Shown here: piece by piece, positions 20,180 through 31,580 of the stretch | Layout: every line of letters begins with the position of its first letter | Position numbering within the stretch: the stretch's first letter is position 1 | NCBI GenBank assembly: GCA_029204225.1 | Contig: CM055106.1 | Location: forward strand, 5,778,361 to 5,842,360 | DNA: 64,000 nucleotides | From: Diphasiastrum complanatum | Lineage: Eukaryota > Streptophyta > Lycopodiopsida > Lycopodiales > Lycopodiaceae | Reading direction: 5' to 3' | Notes under the pieces: generated by a model | Told to the model about the DNA's origin: nothing | Database searches by the model: none | What the model saw: only the letters and a program-made list of their open reading frames with translations | Position numbers and translations under genes: made by a program

Positions 20180-20773
20180 TATGTAGTGACAAGGACCCCA
20201 TTCTTGTTATGAAGTATAGAAGCCTACTCTCCTCGGCCACAAGAACATTATGCAATTTATCAATTGATGGAAGTTGGTCTTGAATAGCAAAAGATTGAAC
20301 TAGATTTGAGAACTCATCTCCTAATCCATTCAAAATTGCTTGTACTAGTTCATTGTCTTGGATCTTCTCTCCTATAGATCCCAATTCTTTGTTTAAAAAT
20401 TTTATCCTTAGGACATATTCTTGTCCATTTTCTCCACTTCCCCTCATGCTTTGCAAGATCAAGTTTCTTAGCATAAGCACTCTTGAAGTGTTATTGGATT
20501 CATAAATGTTCTTTAGTGAATCCCAAGCCTCTTTTGATGAGGCACAAGAAGCCACCTCCTTCGAGAGGTCATTGCTTACATTAAACTTTAAGCAATGTAG
20601 GGCTAATCTAACCCTCTTCTTGTATTTTAGTTATTCTTGGGCAGCTTGAGGCTCTTCCTCAACTCCTAAACATGGACCACAAGTAGTGATTCCATCCTCA
20701 CTTTCCAAATGGAATAGTTTGTGGAAGTTAGTTTCTCACTAGATTCTAACATATATTCACCCATGGATGACAT
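20067..20773 (-). pseudogene. copia-2 gag
   Basis: Starts at ATG 20773 (MSSMGEYMLESSEKLTSTNY). A stop near 20670 is followed by the UBN2-type gag domain: ASSKEAWDSLKNIYESNNTS, SMRGSGENGQEYVLRIK, AILNGLGDEFSNLVQSFAI. It ends in SLHNGDEKANFTSKGKKN and then loses the nucleocapsid and protease parts by deletion. Clearly the same gag family as copia-1. Confidence 0.85.
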
Positions 20774-21408
20774 TGTAAATGAAAGCCTATGAGATACACA
20801 AAGATCTCTTGATAAAGAGTGATCTAACATAGATTTCTAGCTGTCAAAAAACTTCTAATCTTGGCCCAATCAATTCTAGTTCAACTTGAAATGATGGTTT
20901 AATATATCTACTTCAAATATCCTAGCAAATCACTCCTCCAAAAAATTGATTCTAGTATAATTTTGTTTGATATTTCACACACACTTCAGATTTGAACAAA
21001 TTAGTCTTATAAATCTGATCTAATGCTTCAAAATGAATTGCTTCAATGACTCAAATGAACCTAGATCTAAACAATGCACTAAAAACCTTGAATTTTGGAC
21101 TAATATGCACATTTTTTGATCAAAAACACTAAAGTTAATTTGAAGGTTGTTGTACGATTTCAAACTTGTGGACAATACTTCAGCAGTCCACAAATCGATC
21201 TTGACCAAAAATAATGATGATGATATTTGAAAAATATTCCTTTCCAATTTCAGCCATAGCATCACTAATGACAGCCACGACGAAGCTAGCAACAAAAGCA
21301 CTGCTAGCCTCACCGTCCGGGTCGGCCAAACTCGCCCTTTCAAGTAAAACTCAAAAACAACACATCGGCAATGATTTCACAAGAACCATTAATCATTTAA
21401 ATCACTCT

Positions 21409-21428
21409 TAGACTTGGCTCTGATACCA
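21409..21428 (-). other. copia-2 primer-binding site
   Basis: The minus strand reads TGGTATCAGAGCCAAGTC just inside the 5' LTR, an initiator tRNA-Met type PBS. Confidence 0.92.
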
Positions 21429-22280
21429 TGTCAATTTTCAGAGAAAAAAGACAATTATGATTGTACTTATCAATCATTAAGAGTTATTGATTGCTTAATC
21501 CAAAGATCTATCAAGTTCTACGTGTTAAATCTTGATCTAGATGCTTTACACTATGATTTAAACAAGAGCAATGAATCAAATGATTAAAATTTTGGATGAG
21601 CGACCTCATACGTGTGGAGGACAATACCTATACGGCCGATTTACAAAGAGTAAAGCACTCAAGCTTAATAAATGCATTTCAATCACAAAAACACAAGACA
21701 AATGTGAAAATTACAAGCAAAACTAAAAATTGCCAATGTCACATCTGCTCATTGAATTGGTTGATCTTTTTATAAATTAAATACATCCATGACCTGTGTA
21801 CTGTCCAACAAGGCTTCACACGTGTGAAGAGTGCCTAGTCATCCAGATCTACCAATGGGAGCCAAATGTGCTCATTTCTCAAAGTTGACTATTCTCTTCA
21901 GCTAGAAAACAAAAAGCTAGTCTTCCACATTTATAAAAATATTCCCTGTAAAATAAAATTTAATGGAATCTTCTTATCTTATCATCTAGAAGCTTATCCA
22001 CACGTGTGAATGGTATCTTAACATGTGTGACTAATAACTCATTCACATGGAAGTCTAATCTATTTACATAAAATTTGACCAATTTGACCAATTTCAAGGT
22101 TCTACTCAAAGGTCAATTTCACACTAATGTAGATCTAGCTAAAATCAATCTAACTTTATAAAAGTGACTTATGTACATTCTTTCACACGTGGAAACAGAC
22201 TCCACACGTGTGAGATCCTATCAAGTCAAAATATATTAAGATCTACGAAGTACATCAAGTTGGAAGTGATATTTTTAACA
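21429..22280 (-). repeat. 5' LTR of copia-2 (852 bp)
   Basis: Same ends and layout as 16395-17255 with scattered substitutions and small indels. It contains further CACACGTGTG palindromes (about 21817, 21999, 22200). Confidence 0.92.
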
Positions 22281-22285
22281 CCAAA

Positions 22286-23617
22286 GGCTATTGGTCTAAG
22301 GTCAAAATTAGTGTTGATCACACCCAATTTTGTTTCACAAAGCTGTTGTAAAGCAATAAAGTACCTAAATAGGTCGACCTGTTACACTCAAAAGATCACT
22401 GACAATAGCATGCAATCACGTGCCCGCAACTTCTTGAAGTAACAATACTTGACTCAGTGTAACATAGAAATCTTTCACGAAACTAACCAAAAAGCCGTTG
22501 ATCCTACAAGGACCCAAAAAAAAGGAAACTTCACGTGAGTATGGTTCCGAATCTAACATAGTGAGACAAAGTTAATTGGACCATGAGAGATTCAATCACA
22601 CAATTTTTTTCTAAAAAGGTTTTATAGAATTTGCATAAGTGAGTCTTGGTGGTAAATTACAACGACCACCAGAAAGCCAAATGAACAAAAAATTTACAAG
22701 AGGCAAAAATTAACATAAAACTTACTTTATGACTTTGATACCATCAAGAACAAGAACCTACACTTGAACATTAAAGAATATTGAGATATTTATCTAACGA
22801 AGCGCAACCAAAAAAAACTGGACTACAACTATACATGAAAGAATTTTTATTTACTTTTATTTATAAAAGAATAACCGATATTGAAAGTTGAAAAGAAAAG
22901 TAGAGCATCGATTGCCCTAAAGTAGGAACAATTATACAAATAAAACTTTAAACCTAAAAAGTAGATACTTAAAAGAAAACCAGAAAAATGATGAAAGTAC
23001 AACACAACTTAATAGGCAATAAATCAGAAACTCAATTAACCTTCAAAAACTTTTTGAAACTAGAGCTAGGTAGAGAAAGGAAAATATTTGGATGAACTAG
23101 AAGCAAGTGATTAACCTGATAAGCAATAGACTAAGAACTCGAACAAAGTTCCACAAAAAACAAGGGAGCCATAAAATCATTATGAAACAACAAATAGCCT
23201 TACCAACATGACACCAAGTAAGATATGTTAGTTTTGATTAGTAAAATATAAGATTAGCTATAGGGGCATGCGCACCCAAACCAACTTCATGAATGGCTAA
23301 AACTAGCTGCTGCTAAATACCTCTCAATACCCAAGAGTAGATGCAGGTCACATGCAAAAACATGCATCCAGAAACTGATTGCTTTTCATAATTTAGCAAA
23401 TTTTACAACGCTTTCCTACAACATTCCTCTGAGATATTGCACCTCCAAATGATAAATGACGTCATTGTGGATTTTAACTATGTATATGTACAGCAGAAGC
23501 ATCATCTGCATAACAAGACCATTGTGAGAGTAAGCTCAATGTTTGCTCTCATCAAATCTCCACATAACCAGTTCTTCCTGCTGAGTTGAAAGTGCCAAAG
23601 CTCGACATGATCTAAAT
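22286..23617. other. Intergenic/3' flank of the QWRF gene
   Basis: No coding region recognised. The first few hundred bases may be the upstream continuation of PLE-1, because the CCAAA duplication shows copia-2 split a continuous sequence here. The rest should contain the 3' UTR and polyadenylation site of the QWRF gene, but I see no clear AATAAA close to its stop. Confidence 0.4.
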
Positions 23618-23686
23618 CTATTCAATAATTTGAACTTTGAAGGCAATGTGCTCAAGTTCCCTTAATGCTAGATTTTCTCCACAAAT
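23618..23686 (-). CDS. QWRF gene exon 6 (22 codons plus stop), tentative
   Basis: Chosen because the acceptor CAGCAAG keeps phase 0 and gives ICGENLALRELEHIAFKVQI before TAG. This fits the family ending (C-x2-E---LR--L-----Q). An alternative AG four bases upstream would give a different, shorter end. Confidence 0.6.
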   Translation of the reverse strand: MCGENLALRELEHIAFKVQIIE

Positions 23687-26600
23687 CTTGCTGCGCATAG
23701 GATGTGCAATTCCTTAAGAATTGTGTAAAATACTATAAGAGTTTAGGCTTATATTCCTTCATCTCGGTACAAATGATTGAACTGGAAAATGACTTTCAAA
23801 ACCATAAGTCTTCATGATTGTCTTCACCACCATCTCAGCTTCAATCATAACCTAAAGCTGCTTTGTCATTTCGAAATTATTAAGCCTAAAAGAACCACAA
23901 CTGTCCCTTAAAATTCAGATAAATTACAGAGTGGACATTTAAGATGGTATTATATGTGAAATACAAAGCTGAATTTTAAAAGCATCATGTGGAGTCCCAA
24001 TTACAGATTGCACAACACAAGTTACAGCAAAGTTCCAGAAAAAAAGGTAAGAGGGATAAAGAATCGAGGTTTAACACATGGTGGGAACATGCATTGGCTG
24101 TAGAAACATGCATTGGCTGTAGACCACCGATGTTACGGTGCAAGCCACATTTAATCTAGAAAACAATAAAATGTTGGCATTGCCCGATGAGGGCCTCTAC
24201 CGTATCTACTTTACAATCCTATCCCCAAGCCAAGCCTGGGGTTCAACCAACCTCCAAGTGCACCTTCAAACCAAAACCTTTTTCTTTCCTTGCCTGATTT
24301 TGGGTTGAGCACAATTTTCTCTCCTTTCCTAGATTTGGTCGAAAACATTTTTTCTTACCTTTCCTGATTTTGGGTCGTATTGCTATTTACGGATCTTACA
24401 ATTACAGAAAGGCATAGTTAGTCATGAAATGCGAAAATTCCAACAGTCAGGCTGGGCTGCTCACTCTGCACTTTTCATTCTCAATTTGCAGTACATGTGC
24501 CCTCAAGCTCCTCTCCTCCGTCTGCCAGAGCAGAAACCAAGCAAAAAATCCCACTTAGTTGAAAAGATTCTTGCATCAATAAACCAAGCCAGCAGCCCAA
24601 AAAAATTTATCTTAAATAGGCATCTGGCTGGGATTTGTACCCATGCACGGGCAGGGAATCGAACCTAGGTGGGCAAGCCCAACCCAAGCACGCTGCACCA
24701 CCACACCATGCATAGGAAGATAAGCCAAGCCCACATTTTTTGAAGTAGAATACCTCCAAGGAAGACACGGTAGCCAACAAATGGTCACATTTGTACGCTA
24801 ACTCCTTTTCTTCCGTTGCGATTGTGGCAAGCTCAGCTAGAAGGCCATCAATTTTCTCACCCTGTAGAAAAAACCCATTTCTTAATACATCAATGCTAGG
24901 TATAGGACAGTATGCGACAAAACAGAAACCCACTTTTTTGTTATATATCATTGTTAGGCCTAGGATAGTACCTGACAGAACAAAAGGGGCAAAATCTTCA
25001 GCCTTATAGAGTCCATTCACAAAGTCCTGATTAAATAAGCTAAGGATGTGTGTGCTAAGTACATACCTTGGGCAGTAAGCTTCGCACCGATGGTTCAATG
25101 AAGTTCATGACATCAACAGCGCATGAGACCGCCTCACGTATTGCCCTCAAGTCTGCCTACAATGGGTACGGTTGGTTAGGTGAATACTGAAAATTTGACC
25201 CCACAAAAAGTAGTAACAAGCACTACCCAAAGTTCATCCACAATGCAATCTGTGATAAAATCAAAGTTGTTCAAAACATCACCTTTGTGCCCCCCGTTAG
25301 AGGTATTCGCAAAGTGGAGGCTTCCAATGACTCTGTAACTGCATCTAAAGCAAGTGAATGGTCTTCTTGCACAGCTTCCCAGTGCTCTAATTGTATTCTC
25401 TGTAAGTAGTCAAATAAAGAATAAACTTTCAGCTTCAGAAAGGTCATGCCAACCCTCGATATCCTACTCATATGCTTGAACTACCAGTGTATAGTGCTAA
25501 CCAGTATTGTAATTTGCAGTATTCACCAAATCACAATTTCGGTTTGAAATGAAACAGACTGATATAAATCAGAAAGCATCAGTCAGCCTACTATAAGCAC
25601 CCTTTATGCCCCATGATCGCCAAGGTTATGTCAATGCAAAATGTATAAAATGCAAAAAAAAAAACTACTCTTTTCTAGCATTATATGTAAAAAATGTAAT
25701 GCCTGTTTAAAACAGGCCGATCATTTTCAATTAGGATCAACTTTCTTTTTGTCTGCATCTTTCCAATTCAAATCAGCCGGGACCAATTCAGAATAAGAAT
25801 GACACATGATTCATCCAATCCTACATAGATTGCATACAGCATGATATCAATGGCTTATAGAATTTTAGGTTTTTGACTGCTCAAGCCAAACTCAAAAAAT
25901 ACATCCAGCAGAAGCTCACTTGGGCTGAGAGAAGTGATTCCAATTTTTGAATCTGTCGTGCCTTCTGCAACTTGATACGCTGCATCGCCACCGATGTTTG
26001 CAAATCAAAAGTCTTTAACCATACATTGACAAGGGCTTTCTGCAGCAAAAAATGTTTGTCAAGATCTGAAATAAGTCAAACGAGGAACAATATTTGCAGC
26101 AGTATGATGTTAGGTACTCAGAAGAATTTTATTTCTAAAAGGATCTCACTTGTTGTAGTGCATATTCCTAGTCTTCAACAGCAATTACCACAAATATATT
26201 TTGAATTCCTTCACCAATTCAGTTTGAATTTCTAAATTTGATTCGAATCTCCTGGTAACTATGCTTCGCGTGCTTGTGTATCTTCTTCTCAAAAATTAGA
26301 AGAAGCTATGTATTAATGTAATGTCTAGGATAGAAATGTCAAGTGGTGGCACGCTAAACGACACTCTAGAGCCACCAAAACTTGGTTGGCCATACGAACT
26401 TGGTGTCAATATCAACTTTACAACACACACACACACACACACAGAGCACAATGCTTGAGAATGACAATGTTACGATTAGACAAATGAAGTGACCACTAAT
26501 GTCACTACCTTAGTTGCCCGTTCCAGTACAGAACGCGTTCTGGCGTTCCAGAAGGAGTTCCGTTCTAATTACGTATTTTTTAACAAAGGAAAAAAAAAAT

Positions 26601-29600
26601 TGAAGAATATCGCTCTTCCTGCCATCAAATCCACCATTCTGTACCCCGCTCAGCTCTGAATGAATCTGCTTGCTTATGAACAGCATTATGCATGTCCTGA
26701 ACAAACCTACTGATCATTGGATATGTTTATTCCGTGCTTTGGTGTTGTGCACTGCAAAGAGAAATCAATATTTTTGGAAGAATTACACGTAACATGTTTA
26801 TTCTGTGTTTTGATGCTGTGTGCTGCAATGTGCACACGCTTGTAGTTTTACATGTCATGTGCACATGCTTCTAGTTTCATATTGCACATGAGAAGTGTTT
26901 GTGTGCTGACCTCCCAGTTAAGCTGCCACAACCAGTTACGTTCTCCTGGTTAGTTCGAGCTTCCGATTAGCTTGAATAAAATATTGATTTCCCTTTCATT
27001 CTCTATGGCTCGCCCGTCCCTGGAATGGACTTGAATTTTCCACAGGTAGCTGGAGCCGTAATAGACGTTCAGAACAAAAGAAAACGTTCGCCCAGTACGT
27101 TCTGACCCAAAAGGGTGGTCAGAACAGTTTTCTCAGGTCACTACACATCTATTCCACTGATACCGAAGTCCCTTTACACGGATCAAACTATCCTTTAATT
27201 GCATCATAAGGCTCTTGGGCCCTTTAAGTCATTATGACTATCGAGTACATTGCAAGTGCATTCAATACTCTACGAGAAGTAAATGACTAAGATAAACCAT
27301 AGTACATACAATGTAATTGATCATAAGCATGGCTAATTACTATACTGTAGTACTAGCCTACGTGTCTATTGATGTGAGTGTCTACCGATGTGGCACCCTA
27401 TCAACTACTCATGCCAAGTTTTGATGTCATAAGGTCATATCTCCAACAAGTTTGACTATGACTAGCTCTTATAGTAGCATCGCACTCAACTTAAATTAGG
27501 ACTTTCTTTTCTCTCCTTGAGTTTAGGAGTTTGACTTCATGTTGTCAAGCAAGTGAGGACATACAAGACAAAAAAAACAATACATAAGATCAACATCTAT
27601 ATATACTAAAAGAAATTGGGTTTCCGGGCAGCTCACCCACTAAAAAAAGAGGCCTTGGGAAGGGGCAGGCCGAGGCCACGGGCAGGGGCTAGGACGATTG
27701 GGGGGGGGGGGCGGGCGGGTTGCTGGCTGCCCACCCTTATATTTTGAATTTGCCCGCCGCCAACGGGCGGGCAGGCGTACTAGTGAGTCATAGGGAATAA
27801 AAGATAATCGTTACTTTCCTAATGAAGCAAGCCTAAATAAAATGAAGTCACCGACTTGGATAAATTACATTAAGTATGTTAGTATGATAATACTTCATCT
27901 TGTTCAAGATAGAAATCCAAGAAAACGTTCAAAGCATTTACATTACTTTAAAATAGCTGGAACCTTTGGAAGCGTATGCATTATGATCCAAAGGTAGCAA
28001 TGGAGACAGGATAGCTAGTTATCATTTAGGATCTCCTTAAGTAGAATCATTTTTCTGATGTAATAGAGGTTGACTTATATCGACTCAACAATATAGCATT
28101 AAGAAATATGTAATTTCTACCTTACCAAAATCTCAGCATATGGTAGTGGATAAGTACTAAACTAGGGTCAACTACATGCTGAAAAATTCCCAATACCTCC
28201 ACGAACATCCCATAATATGCACACACAAGGCCAACAACCAAGTGATCAATAAAACATCATACCTTGATCTTCCAGTACAATGTGTACCAATTTACTAGCT
28301 TGGAGTCAAATGATTAGCTTCATAGGCAGGTCATTTGACTGCCTTTTATTAAGACATTACCTTTGGCTTTAAGAGCATGTGGAGCCAACTGATAAAGTCA
28401 TGTATCCAAAGTTTTCACTAGTATAAATAAGCCAAACTTATTTTTTCTTCAAAATGATGAGTCCTCTAGGTACAAGAGCATAGGAAAATTTGAGAAAATT
28501 GATACACCAAAACCACATTGTAGAGTAAATCTTTTTGAAAACCTTCAAACCTTTTGAAATAGCAGACAGCTCTTCAATATGCATTGCCAAATCATATTTT
28601 CACAAGATGTGGGAAATATCAGTGCTAGGTTTGGGAACACCATAAAAAATGTTCAATCACAATAAAGCAGAATTGAATGCAGCAATTGCATGATAGCCAG
28701 TACATCAACCCATAAAGACTGAAAATCAGACCTGAAATCATTAAACACTGTGAAAGAAAATATTCAGATGGATTCTACAAGCTTTCAACAAGCATTAATT
28801 TTAGCCTGGTCCAATGTTGCATGAAATCAGGTGACCAGATACTGGAATAACAGGTACTGGTCTTGAAAAGCAGCCTATGGTGGGGTCGAGCTCATTCTAC
28901 AAACCCTCTAGTTTGTTGCCACGAGCTTGAGAGCTAGGGAGGGTAAGATTTGATCTCATAGCCTCACTCTAGATAGTAAAACATGGCCCTTTTAAAGAGT
29001 AAGCATTTTTTAATAGATTTTGCATCGCATAAAGGGATGATATGATCATTGTAACTCACCTCAGCAGCTGCTTTTTGAACTTTCATGGCTTCTTCAGCAC
29101 GAGCATTCACAAAATGCCACTGGATCAAGCGATTTTGCAAGATACGGAGTGATTGTGCCTCCTCTTGTTGATTCACGATCACCTTCTTGCCCTTGAGACC
29201 GTCTACCCCCAAATCTAAGCTACTTCTGAAAATTGGAGGCAGAGGTAAAGATGATAACCTTTTCCTGTATGGGCTCGAAGCACCTCGGGAGGGTGAGGGT
29301 AGGCGCATGTACTTGTCTTGTTTGGACAGGCCTGAAGTTGGCTGAGAAATCAAGGGGCTTGGGGGTCGGCTAAGACGTGGGGAGGTCAATGTTGAACTTG
29401 AACTTATGCTATTGAAAGAGGTAGATGCATATTCAGCAAACATATGATGGTTTTTCTTCTCCTTGGCAGTGGCTGCAGAGAAAATTCCCGGCTCGGGTCT
29501 GAATTCTTTATCACCATGTCTATTTCTGCTGCTTGCATTGTTCAAAAATCTTGCTGCCACTTGAATGCCACCTTGCCCAGATCCTCTAGCTCCAACACAT

Positions 29601-30703
29601 CCTGCTCTAAGGGGACTACTGTTAGCGCCTGGTCGGACAGCACCAAGCGATAATCTGCCTAAGTTTACTGGATCATTGACTGGAAAAGGGGGTAATTCAA
29701 GACTTGCGAGCTGTGTTGTCTCAGAACATGGGTCTGCTCGATTCATGGCCTCTTGCAACTGCATTATCGAATGATTTGGTGCAATTGCTTTGGCCTTCGT
29801 CAATCCTTCCTTATTGTTACTTCTGTTCTGTGACAAATTTTGCTTCGGAAAGCTTGGCACCGAGGGAGGAGTGCCCTCGTGTATGGCACGTGGGTTGCGG
29901 CTCTTAACAGAATCTGCATGGATGGATTTCAATGCAGTGCCTCCTTGATCTTGCACCAGAACAGCAGCAAGTTGGTTTGGAGACGCCGCAGCTTTTCCAG
30001 AGCTCACATCCACGCTTCGGCTCATGGCAGGCGCCAATCCTTGCCCATTGCGGGCACTCGGCCAGCGCCTTGAGCTCAGCTTCAGATGAAAACTTTCTGA
30101 AGGTAATGCATTTTCTGCCTGATCTACAGTCGGCCGCTTTGAAGGGGTTCCTTTCCTCTCAGGTAATAATTTTCTTTGAGTTTCCTTTGTGGGCATTGGA
30201 TCAACGAGGGGACGGACACCATTGCCCGCAGGCCGCAGTGACTGATCGCAAGCCTCACCCTTTGATCTAACAATTGAAAGTGGGAGAGCAGACTCTGCTT
30301 GCAGGGATGAGAACACACCATTGCGCTTCGACCCTAGTGCTGCCACTGCTGCTGCTGCTTTGGAAGAGTTGCCAGAGGCCTTTGGTTCTGTTGAGTGGCG
30401 CCTTCGCTCAGTTGAGGCTGCCCGCTTTGGAACATCTGGAGCCACATTGCAATTTGAGCTGGATAAAGAAACTGCTTGAGCTGAAGATGGGGAGGACGCA
30501 GATCCAGTCCTGAACCTGGAAGTAATCTCTCGGCTGCGCTGAAGCTTCTGTACTGGCACGCCACCATCCCTGGCTGCTGAAACCTGTGGCGATCTTGGGG
30601 TCTCCCCTTCACACCTCTTGCGAGCTGGCGATTGTTGGCACCTCTGAGCCGCGGCCGAAGCCGCAGCTGCAGGGGAGTGAAGTGAAGCATCAGCAACTAC
30701 CAT
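23618..30703 (-). CDS. QWRF motif / AUG8-like (DUF566) microtubule-associated protein
   Basis: Six exons on the minus strand: 29060-30703, 25920-26039, 25283-25399, 25067-25156, 24754-24861, 23618-23686. Every intron has GT...AG ends and phase 0, giving 715 codons. The N-terminal 500 residues are basic and Ser/Ala/Pro-rich (disordered, microtubule-binding in the family), with LPSPSRGASSPYRKR at about 460. The conserved block starts LRILQNRLIQWHFVNARAEE (signature QWRF is QWHF, residues 528-531) and runs through exons 2-6 as mostly helical sequence (NVWLKTFDLQTSVAMQRIKL, DAVTESLEASTLRIP, REAVSCAVDVMNFIEPSVRS, EKELAYKCDHLLATVSSLE). Plant QWRF proteins include augmin subunit 8 (AUG8) and EDE1, which act at spindle and cortical microtubules. 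MVVADASLH at the start fits the family. The last exon is the least certain. Confidence 0.88.
24600..24716 (-). repeat. tRNA-derived SINE head in QWRF intron 5
   Basis: The minus strand carries a pol III box A-like TGGTGCAGCGTG (24689-24700) and a perfect box B GGTTCGATTCC (24655-24665) about 24 nt apart, with D-loop-like TTGGGTTGGGC between. It is not a full tRNA: no acceptor stem pairing with a CCA-proximal half is visible, and the sequence runs on as non-tRNA DNA. A SINE or tRNA fossil is the best reading. Its 3' end is not defined. Confidence 0.6.
24754..24861 (-). CDS. QWRF gene exon 5 (36 codons)
   Basis: Acceptor CTACAG, donor GAG/GTATTC. Encodes GEKIDGLLAELATIATEEKE and LAYKCDHLLATVSSLE, the C-terminal helical block. 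Confidence 0.88.
25067..25156 (-). CDS. QWRF gene exon 4 (30 codons)
   Basis: Acceptor TTGTAG, donor AAG/GTATGT. Encodes ADLRAIREAVSCAVDVMNF and IEPSVRSLLPK. Confidence 0.9.
25283..25399 (-). CDS. QWRF gene exon 3 (39 codons)
   Basis: Acceptor TTACAG, donor AAG/GTGATG. Encodes RIQLEHWEAVQEDHSLALDA and VTESLEASTLRIPLTGG, matching the family block L-W...DHS-L--A-ESL-A-T-RLP. Confidence 0.9.
25920..26039 (-). CDS. QWRF gene exon 2 (40 codons)
   Basis: Acceptor TGCAG before AAAGCC and donor CAA/GTGAGC. Encodes KALVNVWLKTFDLQTSVAMQ followed by RIKLQKARQIQKLESLL, the conserved W-L...L-R-KLQ segment after the QWRF motif. Confidence 0.9.
26040..29059 (-). other. QWRF gene intron 1 (3,020 bp)
   Basis: No coding exon is seen inside. 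It contains a CA microsatellite (about 26422-26444), a stretch at 26515-27130 with repeated GTTCTG/CAGAAC words that may be a dead transposon, and the G-run module at 27597-27790. The other introns are short: 520, 126, 205 and 1,067 bp. Confidence 0.75.
27597..27790. repeat. G-run / GGGCGGGC module in QWRF intron 1
   Basis: A run of 12 G (27700-27711) sits in GC-rich DNA with GGGCAGGGGC and, at 27745-27775, GCCCGCCGCC answered by ACGGGCGGGC. It resembles the modules at 5990-6160 and 8000-8100 and stands out from the AT-rich intron. Confidence 0.55.
29060..30703 (-). CDS. QWRF gene exon 1 (548 codons)
   Basis: Starts at ATG 30703 and ends in GCTGCTGAG with donor GTGAGT at 29054-29059. It encodes the disordered basic region and QWHFVNARAEEAMKVQKAAA. 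Reading past the donor adds 31 unrelated residues and then a stop, so the donor is preferred. Confidence 0.9.
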
Positions 30704-30785
30704 GATCTAGGCCAATGCGGCTCCAATTCATCCTGCACCTTCTCTCATTCCTTTTCACCTGTCTGAAATGAAGCTTGATGGGTTT

Positions 30786-30914
30786 TCAGATTTCTCGTTC
30801 CTTTAACTTTTTGAGATGAAGCTTGAAGGGCGTCTCAGATCGGCACAACTGAAGAGAATGTGAACGGCAGCGGCGGCAGCATGGGGAAGGAAGTGAAGCA
30901 TCAGCAACCACCAT
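30786..30914 (-). CDS. Upstream ORF (42 codons) copying the QWRF start
   Basis: Upstream of the QWRF start, ATG 30914 opens a 42-codon frame beginning MVVADASLPSPCCRRCRSHS and ending at TGA. Its first eight residues are identical to the QWRF N-terminus (MVVADASLHSP). The DNA around the two starts is an imperfect direct repeat (30679-30790 and 30893-31000). If transcribed in the 5' leader it would be a uORF that could lower translation of the main frame. Transcription is not shown. Confidence 0.45.
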   Translation of the reverse strand: MVVADASLPSPCCRRCRSHSLQLCRSETPFKLHLKKLKEREI

Positions 30915-31137
30915 TATCTGGGTCAATGTAGCTTCAATTTATCCCGCACCGTCTCCCATCCTTTATCTTTTTGAAATGAAACTCTCAGATCAGTGCCGAA
31001 ACAGAAGAGAATTCTCACAGAAATAGTGATCTGCCACGCTGCCTCCTGCACAGCTCACCAATCAGTTGCCACATCCATGCAAATCACTTCCAGCATCCAA
31101 AGAGCACACTGCTTGGAGAGATGAAGCTTTTCCAAAG

Positions 31138-31580
31138 ACCAGCCCACAAGTGGAAAAACCTTTGATGTGAGACTGCAGCTTTCGTTGCTTTGCTTTGCCT
31201 AATGCTTTTTGTAAAAAAGATACGGACTATAGCTCAACCCTTCTACATGTAGTACACCAGCCCACAAGTGGAAAAGCCTCTAGACCTTTGTGTTGCTCTG
31301 CCTTATGTTTGTAAAGAAGAAATCAACTACAGTTCAACACTTCTCTTTCCAGTCCACCAGCCCACAAACTCAAAAGTGGGCAGAGCCTTTCTGTGAGGAT
31401 GCAGCCTTGTATTCTGTTTGTGAAGAAGAAATAGACTACAGTTGAGCCCTTCTGTTTATGATTCACCAGCCCACAAGCCCACAAGTGCAAAAGCCTCTGC
31501 TATGAGGATGGAGCTCTGCTTTGCCTTGTATTACCTCTGTGAAGAAGAAAAACCCACCATAGCTGAGCAGCAACTTCGAT
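31138..31580. repeat. Four diverged tandem repeats upstream of the QWRF gene
   Basis: Copies start at 31138, 31256, 31356 and 31465, each with ACCAGCCCACAAG, then GTGGAAAAGCCT, and AAGAAGAAA...GACTACAG...CCCTTCT about 60-80 bp later. Unit length is 100-118 bp. They lie in the leader or promoter of the QWRF gene. Confidence 0.75.

Larger units (their letters stand above)
16395..22280 (-). mobile_element. Ty1/copia element copia-2, near full length, decayed
   Basis: LTRs at 16395-17255 and 21429-22280 bracket a 4.17-kb internal region, with the target duplication CCAAA at 16390-16394 and 22281-22285. Minus-strand order from the PBS: gag, GAG-pre-integrase, integrase, RT, RNase H. The protease and nucleocapsid region is missing between gag and pre-integrase. 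All parts have stops or frameshifts. Over the first roughly 260 bp the LTRs differ at about 25 sites (about 10%), so it is clearly older than copia-1. It is inserted at the upstream end of PLE-1. Confidence 0.93.

Noticed and set aside
24600-24716. A functional tRNA gene
   Set aside because: Box A and B are present but no cloverleaf or acceptor stem pairing is evident; a SINE or tRNA fossil fits better.
26515-27130. A transposon in QWRF intron 1 with GTTCTG/CAGAAC terminal repeats
   Set aside because: Words recur, but I could not align inverted ends or find a target duplication.
28964-29059. Reading the QWRF exon 1 frame through to its stop at 28964
   Set aside because: The conserved family sequence continues in exon 2 at 26039, and GTGAGT at 29054-29059 is a strong donor; the read-through tail has no family similarity.
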